From: Streptomyces sp. NBC_00620
GTDB lineage: Bacteria > Actinomycetota > Actinomycetes > Streptomycetales > Streptomycetaceae
NCBI RefSeq assembly: GCF_026341825.1
Contig: NZ_JAPENY010000003.1
Span: 1,798,001 to 1,862,000 of the forward strand
Length of the DNA: 64,000 nt
Direction of reading: 5' to 3'
Part shown: one piece after another, positions 58,995 to 64,000 of the stretch
Layout of the letters: each line of letters starts with the position of its first letter
How positions within the stretch are numbered: position 1 is the first letter of the stretch
The notes under the pieces: model-generated
What the model was told of the DNA's origin: nothing
Seen by the model: only the letters and a program-made list of their open reading frames with translations
Databases searched by the model: none
Translations under genes and position numbers: made by a program

Positions 58995-60011
58995 ATGTCC
59001 GACGACTGGCAGCGACAGATCCAGGCCCTCCATGAGGAGTTGATCCACCGCGACGACCCCGCCGCCTGGGTGCGGGAGGCCGACGCGATGGAGGCCTCCC
59101 GGCGATATCCCCATCTCGCGCTGCGCGGGCCGGTGTTCGGGGTCGCGGTGCGTGACCCGGCAGCAGGGCCGGGGTGGCGCCTGCTGAAGCCGGTGGTGGA
59201 CGGGATGCCGCAGGTGGCCCGGGACGGGCTGAACTCGCATCTGTGGTTCACCGCGAAGGACGACACCGACGACCCGGCGGTACGGCGGGAACTGCTGGCG
59301 GCCGTGGCGGCGTTGGAGCGGGATCCGGTCGACGAGGTGGAGGCCTGCGGGGTGCGCTACCGGGTGGTGCGCGGGGACGAGTTCGCGCGCGTCGGGGACG
59401 ACGGTCTGGAGCCGCCCCGGCCCACCGACCCGGAGCCGGCGGAGCGGCCGTGGGACCGGCATGCGCGCGACACACCGTCCCCGGACGTCGGTTTCGCCCT
59501 CGATCCGGACCACGCGGACGGCCCGGCCGCCGGTGCGCTGAAACTGGGGCTGCGGGACTTCGCGTACACGGGCTCCCGCTTCCCCGCCGACGTACGCGCG
59601 GACTCCCGGCGGGCGGCCGCCACCCATCCGAACGTCCTCCTGCTGCCCACCGGCTTCAGCCTGGCCGAACGCGGCGAACACGGCTGGCGGCCGAGCGGGG
59701 CCCTGATGGCCACCCCGCACGACGCCCGGCGCATGTTCTACGACGCGATGGCCGAGATGTGGGCGCTGCTCCACCGGTTCGACGACGCCAAGAAGGCGAG
59801 GTACGCGAAGGCGGCCGAGGAGTACCGTGCGCTCGGCCGCGCCGACGAGTTCCGCGTCGACGACCGCGTCTTCCGGATCTGCCGCGTCGAACGCATGCTC
59901 CGTACGGGCCCCGACGGCCCGGAATCCCCGCGCCCCTCGGACGTCGACGAGTACGGCCCCACGAAGATCCACCCGACGATGGACGAGACCGGCGCCCTGA
60001 CCCATGAGTGA
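58995..60011 (+). CDS. DUF5954-like protein
   Basis: A 338-residue soluble protein that I place, with moderate confidence, in the actinomycete DUF5954 family. It has an N-terminal helical region, LKPVVDGMPQVARDGLNSHLWFTAKDD, and a C-terminal helix AKKARYAKAAEEYRALGRADEFRVDDRVFRICRVERMLR. The terminal part SDVDEYGPTKIHP is also characteristic. No catalytic motif, signal or membrane segment is visible. Many such genes occur singly in Streptomyces genomes. Function unknown. Confidence 0.75.
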   Translation: MSDDWQRQIQALHEELIHRDDPAAWVREADAMEASRRYPHLALRGPVFGVAVRDPAAGPGWRLLKPVVDGMPQVARDGLNSHLWFTAKDDTDDPAVRRELLAAVAALERDPVDEVEACGVRYRVVRGDEFARVGDDGLEPPRPTDPEPAERPWDRHARDTPSPDVGFALDPDHADGPAAGALKLGLRDFAYTGSRFPADVRADSRRAAATHPNVLLLPTGFSLAERGEHGWRPSGALMATPHDARRMFYDAMAEMWALLHRFDDAKKARYAKAAEEYRALGRADEFRVDDRVFRICRVERMLRTGPDGPESPRPSDVDEYGPTKIHPTMDETGALTHE

Positions 60012-60038
60012 CGGCGAGTCACACGGGCCTTCGGCGGG

Positions 60039-60686
60039 TCACGGTTCGCTCGGCCCCTGATCCAGCCGGTACGGCGGGTAGACGTCCGTCAGCAGTGCCG
60101 CGTACGCCATGACGCGGACCACCCAGCGGTGCAGCCCGATGTTGAGGTCGTACATGCCGCGCGGATAGCGGCCGGTGAACAGGAGTGAGACGCCCGCGTA
60201 GAGGGCCAGCAGGCCCGCGAGTCCGCCCGCGAAGCGGAAGCCGCCCGCGAGAATGGCGGCCACGAAGAGTTGCGGCAGCACCAGGAGCCACCACTTGACG
60301 AGCACGAGGCCGCGGGAGAGCTGTTCGGCGCGGACCACGTCCAGGTGGGCGGGATAGTCGGGCACGTCCGCCAGCGTGAAGGGCGGATAGCGGTCCGTGC
60401 CGAGCGATCCGTACGCGTAGTACGCCACCCGCCAGGTCCAGCGCAGCACACCGACGTTGAAGTCGAACAGGGCGCGCGGATAGCCGCCGGTGATCAGGAT
60501 CGCGAAGAAGGCGATCACGGTGACGACCAGGAAGGCGATCCAGAGGAGGACGAGGGCGATGTAGTGCGGAATCGCGAGCAGCCACTTGACCAGCCAGAGC
60601 CAGCGGGACAGGGCCGGGTCGTATTCCGACTCCAAGGTGACCGGACTCTTGGGGTAGTCACTCAACGCGGTGGTCACGTGGGACAT
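60039..60686 (-). CDS. DUF4389 membrane protein
   Basis: A 215-residue integral membrane protein, probably with four transmembrane helices: two before residue 75 and two at about 125-170. It has two DUF4389 repeats, seen as YPRALFDFNVGVLRWTWRV...RYPPF and YPRGMYDLNIGLHRWVVRV...VYPPY. The repeats face the same side. The family function is unknown. The start at 60686 is followed closely by the Ser/Thr-rich N-terminus. It is convergent with the DUF5954-like gene. Confidence 0.9.
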   Translation of the reverse strand: MSHVTTALSDYPKSPVTLESEYDPALSRWLWLVKWLLAIPHYIALVLLWIAFLVVTVIAFFAILITGGYPRALFDFNVGVLRWTWRVAYYAYGSLGTDRYPPFTLADVPDYPAHLDVVRAEQLSRGLVLVKWWLLVLPQLFVAAILAGGFRFAGGLAGLLALYAGVSLLFTGRYPRGMYDLNIGLHRWVVRVMAYAALLTDVYPPYRLDQGPSEP

Positions 60687-60851
60687 GCCGTTCCCCTCTC
60701 CCCCGCGGGCGCGGAGCAGATCCGTCCGCTTTCACCGTATACGGGCCTTTCTTCCGTGTACAGCCGAGCGGCGAGCCCCGCAAGGTACCTGGCCCGGACC
60801 GTGTCCGATTCGTTCAAGACCAGCCGCCGACGGCCTGCCTACCGTGGCCGT

Positions 60852-61253
60852 ATGACTCCACGATTCGATGTGATCGGCCTCGTCGTCTCCGACATGGCCG
60901 CCTCCCTGGCCTTCTACCGTCGCCTCGGGCTCGTCTTCCCCGAGGGGTCCGAGGATCAGCCGCACGTCGAGGCCGAACTGCCCGGCGGGCTGCGCCTCGC
61001 GCTCGACACCGAGGAGACGATCCGTTCGTTCCACACCGGTTGGCGGCCCCCGGCCGGCGGCGGCCGGGTCTCGCTCGCCTTCCTCTGCGACAGTCCGGCG
61101 GAGGTCGACTCCGTGTACGACACCCTGGTCGGCGCCGGTCATGAGGGCGAACTCAAGCCGTGGGACGCCTTCTGGGGCATGCGGTACGCGGTCGTGAAGG
61201 ACCCGGACGGCAACGGCGTGGACCTGTTCGCGCGACTGCCGGAAGCCAAGTAG
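60852..61253 (+). CDS. VOC-superfamily protein
   Basis: A 133-residue protein with the paired beta-alpha-beta-beta-beta fold of the glyoxalase / bleomycin-resistance superfamily. It opens with FDVIGLVVSDMAASLAFYRRLGLVFP and ends with AVVKDPDGNGVDLFAR. Possible metal or substrate residues are His in PHVEAEL and Glu-type positions, but the typical metal set is not complete. The ATG at 60852 is the natural start. It is 10 bp from the convergent AraC gene. Substrate unknown. Confidence 0.92.
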   Translation: MTPRFDVIGLVVSDMAASLAFYRRLGLVFPEGSEDQPHVEAELPGGLRLALDTEETIRSFHTGWRPPAGGGRVSLAFLCDSPAEVDSVYDTLVGAGHEGELKPWDAFWGMRYAVVKDPDGNGVDLFARLPEAK

Positions 61254-61263
61254 GCCGCCGGCA

Positions 61264-61989
61264 CTAGCCGCGTCCGAGCAGCTCCCCCAGTGTCATCCCC
61301 GCCAACTCCCGTACGTCCCGTGCCAGATGGGCCTGATCCGCGAACCCGGCCCGGGCCGCCGTCTCCGCGAAGGGCACCCCGTCGCGTGCGAGGGCGAGCG
61401 CCCGCTGGAGCCGCAGTACACGGGCGAGCGTCTTGGGCCCGTATCCGAACGCGGCCAGTGAGCGTCGGTGCAACTGGCGTGCGCCCAGACCCAGTTCGTC
61501 CGCGACAGCGGCGACGGGGCGGCCCGCTTCCAGGGCCGACACGACCTCCCGCAGCAGCGGGTCGGAGGGCTCCGCGCCGGCCGCCCGTTCCAGCGCCACC
61601 TCTTCGAGCGCGCTCACGGGGTCGGCGGCCGAGTCGACCCGCGCGGTGAGGCGCCGTACCTCCGAAGCGGGCCAGAGGTCCGCCAACTCCACGCGCTGAT
61701 CACGGAGTTCGTGGGCAGGCACGCCGAGGAACGCGGGAGCCGTACCGGGAAAGAAGCGGACGCCCGCCCAGCCACCGGACGCCCCCTCCGGGACGTACGC
61801 GCGCGTGTCCGGCCCGGCGACCAGCAGCCGCCCCTGGTTCCACAGCAGGTCCATGCACCCGTCGGGCAGCACGGGCCGCGCACCGGACGCGGCCGGAGTG
61901 TTCGTCCACACCACGGCACCGGCCAGCCGGGACGCCCTCTCCGCGTAACCCGAAGCCGGTGCGAGACGCTCGGCAGTCACGGACGACAC
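61264..61989 (-). CDS. AraC-family regulator, first of a pair in coding order 2
   Basis: A 241-residue regulator with a sensing domain (SDR-like N-terminal PDGCMDLLWNQGRLLVAGPDT) and a C-terminal AraC HTH: AVADELGLGARQLHRRSLAAFGYGPKTLARVLRLQRAL. It starts with GTG at 61989, one base after the stop of the upstream AraC gene, so the two are translated from one mRNA. The N-terminal domain is of the DUF6597 type. Convergent with the VOC gene. Confidence 0.88.
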   Translation of the reverse strand: MSSVTAERLAPASGYAERASRLAGAVVWTNTPAASGARPVLPDGCMDLLWNQGRLLVAGPDTRAYVPEGASGGWAGVRFFPGTAPAFLGVPAHELRDQRVELADLWPASEVRRLTARVDSAADPVSALEEVALERAAGAEPSDPLLREVVSALEAGRPVAAVADELGLGARQLHRRSLAAFGYGPKTLARVLRLQRALALARDGVPFAETAARAGFADQAHLARDVRELAGMTLGELLGRG

Positions 61990-61990
61990 G

Positions 61991-62926
61991 CTACGCCGCC
62001 CGCGTCCGATGCTCCTGCGGACTGACTCCGTACACCCGCTTGAAGGCGCTGGACAGCGCGAACGAGCTGCCGTAGCCGACCTGGCGGGCGATCGCGCCGA
62101 TGGTGTCCTCGGTGTCGCGCAGCCGGTCCGCGGCGAGGGCGAGGCGCCAGCCGGTCAGGTACGTCATCGGGGGCTCGCCGACGAGTTCGCTGAAGCGGCG
62201 GGCGAGGGCCGCGCGCGAGACGCCGGCCTTGGCGGCGAGCGTCGCGACCGTCCAGGGGTGGGCCGGATCGTCCTGGACGAGCCGCAGCACCCGGCCCACG
62301 ACGGGGTCGGCGAGGGCCTGGTACCAGGCGGGTGCCTCGGCCTCGGGGCGGGAGAACCAGGACCGCAGCGCGGCGATGACCAGCAGGTCGAGCAGCCGGT
62401 CGAGGACGACCTCCTGGCCGGGTTCGTCGCGGACGATCTCCTCGGCGAGGATGTCGGTGAGCGCGCAGTCCCACATGTCGGCGGTGAGCGTGAGGAGCGG
62501 CGGCAGGGCGTCGAGCAGCCTGCCGCTGATCTCGCCCTGCATCATGTACGTCCCGATCAGCATCACCGACGAGCCGTCGAGCCGGTCGCCCCAGCTGCGT
62601 ACGCCGAGGTCCCAGTGGCCCTTCATGGAGCGCCCGTCGGGGTAGCTGCACTCGCCGCCCGGCAGGATCACCGCCTGCGGGTCGGTCCCCGGGGCGTCGG
62701 CGACGGTGTACGGGTCCGGTCCGCGCGCGATGGCGACGTCGCCCGCCGCCAGCCGTAGCTGCTGTCCCCCGTCCGCCGTGACCCACGCGTCACCGCGGAC
62801 AAGGAGCATGATCGTGAGAGGAGCGCGGTCCTCGACGCGGATGCCCCAGGGCGGGTCGAAGCACGCACGGATCATGAAGGCGCCACGGGCGCGTGGGCCC
62901 TCCAGCAGGCCTGCGAGAGCGTCCAT
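61991..62926 (-). CDS. AraC-family regulator with cupin domain
   Basis: A 311-residue regulator. The N-terminal part is a cupin-like AraC sensing domain (PWGIRVEDRAPLTIMLLVRGDAWV). The C-terminal HTH pair is VATLAAKAGVSRAALARRFSELVGEPPMTYLTGWRLALAADRL. The start at ATG 62926 is followed by MDALAGLLEGPRARG. Its stop is one base from the next AraC start. It is divergent from the NmrA-like gene (80 bp apart) and is a likely regulator of it. Confidence 0.9.
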   Translation of the reverse strand: MDALAGLLEGPRARGAFMIRACFDPPWGIRVEDRAPLTIMLLVRGDAWVTADGGQQLRLAAGDVAIARGPDPYTVADAPGTDPQAVILPGGECSYPDGRSMKGHWDLGVRSWGDRLDGSSVMLIGTYMMQGEISGRLLDALPPLLTLTADMWDCALTDILAEEIVRDEPGQEVVLDRLLDLLVIAALRSWFSRPEAEAPAWYQALADPVVGRVLRLVQDDPAHPWTVATLAAKAGVSRAALARRFSELVGEPPMTYLTGWRLALAADRLRDTEDTIGAIARQVGYGSSFALSSAFKRVYGVSPQEHRTRAA

Positions 62927-63006
62927 GAGGCCAGCGTAGACGCGCACATATGGGAATGAGCGGTTCAGCGATGGTTCCTTGCGGCGCACGGAAGTTGACT
63001 GGCTGC

Positions 63007-63855
63007 ATGACGGAAAACACGGCACGTACGAATGACATGACGGTACTGGTCACCGGAGCCACGGGACGCACGGGCAGCCGGGTCGCGGAGGCCGCGCGGG
63101 CGGCCGGGCTCACGGTGCGGGCCGGGTCCCGCTCCCAGGGCACCCGCTTCGACTGGGCGGACCGCTCGACCTGGGCGGACGCCCTGCGGGGCGCCGACGC
63201 GGCGTATCTCGCCTACCCCACGGACGTCGGTTCCCCTGAGGCCACCGAGGCGGTCGGCGCCATCGCCCGGGAGGCGGTCGGACTCGGCGTACGGCGGCTG
63301 GTGCTGCTGTCGGCGCGGGGCGAGGAGCGGGCGCTCGCGACCGAGGAGGCGCTCAGGACCTCGGGCGCGGACTGGACGATCGTACGAGCGGCCTGGTTCG
63401 CGCAGAACTTCAGCGAAGGTCCGCTGGTGGAGGGGATGCTCCACGGGGAGCTGGTGTTCCCGGCCGGTGAGGTGCAGGAGCCCTTCATCGACGTACGGGA
63501 CATCGCGGACGTCGTGGTGGCCACGCTGACCTCGGGCGACCGGTACGTCGGCAAGGACGTCACCGTCTCCGGGGCCCGGCTGCTGTCCTTCCGCGAGGCG
63601 GTCGCCGAGATCTCGGAGGCGACCGGCAGCGAGCTGGCGTACATCCCGGTGACCGCGCGCCAGTACGGCGACACCCTGGCCGGGTTCGGGGTGCCGCAGC
63701 ACGAGGTCGACCTCCTCGTCGAGGTCTTCGAGGGCCTCCTCGACGGCCGCAACGCGCACCTCTCGGACGGCGTCCAGCAGGTCCTGGGGCGCGAGCCGCG
63801 GGACTTCACCGAATTCGTACGGGAGAACGCGGCGGCCGGAGTCTGGAAGGCCTGA
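63007..63855 (+). CDS. NmrA-like NAD(P)-binding protein
   Basis: A 282-residue atypical SDR. The cofactor motif is VLVTGATGRTGSRVAEAA, and the rest matches NmrA / NAD(P)H-binding proteins: LLSARGEERA, TIVRAAWFAQNFSEG and the C-terminal helical cap. There is no YxxxK active site, so it may act as a redox-sensor or quinone reductase-like protein. The ATG at 63007 has GGAAG upstream; an ATG at 63037 would remove ten polar residues. It is divergent from the AraC genes. Confidence 0.88.
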   Translation: MTENTARTNDMTVLVTGATGRTGSRVAEAARAAGLTVRAGSRSQGTRFDWADRSTWADALRGADAAYLAYPTDVGSPEATEAVGAIAREAVGLGVRRLVLLSARGEERALATEEALRTSGADWTIVRAAWFAQNFSEGPLVEGMLHGELVFPAGEVQEPFIDVRDIADVVVATLTSGDRYVGKDVTVSGARLLSFREAVAEISEATGSELAYIPVTARQYGDTLAGFGVPQHEVDLLVEVFEGLLDGRNAHLSDGVQQVLGREPRDFTEFVRENAAAGVWKA

Positions 63856-63870
63856 GCCCACCCGGCGGTG

Positions 63871-64000
63871 TCACTCCCCGGGAGGCGGCACATCCCCGTT
63901 CTTGTGCTGCGGATGGTGCGTGCTCTTCACATGCGCCCGCAGCCGGGAGGTCACGTCCTCCGGCGGGAGGAAGCGGGACCAGCGCTCCGGGAACTCGGAG
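63871..64000 (-). CDS. C-terminal 43 residues of a gene running off the right edge
   Basis: On the minus strand the frame is open from base 64000 and ends at TGA 63871-63873. The visible part includes FPERWSRFLPPEDVTSRLRAHV and a basic, Pro-rich tail. Codon bias supports real coding. It is too short to identify, and convergent with the NmrA-like gene. Confidence 0.65.
   Translation of the reverse strand, partial: SEFPERWSRFLPPEDVTSRLRAHVKSTHHPQHKNGDVPPPGE

Noticed and set aside
58851..60005. A long extension of the lipoprotein gene
   Set aside because: It lies antisense to the DUF5954-like gene, and the lipobox fits the ATG at 58850.

Overview
The window is chromosomal DNA from a high-GC actinomycete, almost certainly a Streptomyces. 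The evidence is very strong GC bias at third codon positions, many GTG starts with AGGAG-type ribosome sites, twin-arginine (Tat) signal peptides on secreted enzymes, a WhiJ/DUF397/HATPase regulatory triad, DUF2264, DUF4389 and DUF5954-type proteins, and a CBM13-bearing GH43 exo-galactanase. I see no rRNA, tRNA, CRISPR array, insertion sequence, prophage or secondary-metabolite core gene. It reads as a stable, catabolism-rich chromosome arm.

Layout. 1-5800: the 3' part of a GH2 beta-galactosidase coupled to an MFS transporter, then a three-gene ABC-2 exporter operon closed by a perfect 17-bp hairpin terminator. 5817-10486: a secreted Delta-60/DUF11/RTX-like protein, an MFS exporter and a GH10 xylanase. 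10512-14407: a phosphate-type set (small unknown protein, Tat-exported PHP/CehA-like hydrolase, PhoX-type phosphatase) with a PHO-box-like repeat in front of phoX. 14565-16274: the HATPase / WhiJ-like XRE / DUF397 triad, whose DUF397 protein carries an internal duplication. 16294-22533: mixed metabolic genes (D-threonine aldolase-like enzyme, two esterases, MarR, TetR, a PEP-mutase/isocitrate-lyase-type enzyme, a DinB-like protein).

24215-30354 is a plant cell-wall locus: DUF2264 protein, SGNH rhamnogalacturonan acetylesterase, PL4 rhamnogalacturonan lyase and GH43_24-like exo-beta-1,3-galactanase with CBM13. 30629-40588 holds single genes with local regulators (TPR, RidA/HxlR, PIG-L deacetylase, LysR/SDR pair), a large anchored surface protein, an MFS transporter, a methyltransferase and homocysteine S-methyltransferase. 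40843-49571: a small protein coupled to a Tat-exported amidase, a LacI regulator, two related alpha/beta hydrolases, and an XRE-NB-ARC-TPR regulator behind a carboxylesterase. 49651-55426 is a second polysaccharide locus: alginate-lyase-fold enzyme, beta-helix hydrolase and GH43 beta-xylosidase in one operon, divergent from a LacI regulator. 55443-64000: SDRs, a zinc alcohol dehydrogenase, a lipoprotein, DUF5954-like and DUF4389 proteins, a VOC protein, two adjacent AraC regulators and an NmrA-like protein, ending in a truncated gene.

How it may work together: the sugar-active genes share LacI-type operator-like sites with a central CG (27137, 30463, 42731, 54271). The beta-xylosidase locus also carries two copies of a GAAA-C-TTTC palindrome. 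The picture is extracellular attack on pectin side chains, arabinogalactan and xylan, uptake of products by transporters, and repression by local LacI proteins until substrate appears. This regulatory wiring is inferred from sequence only.
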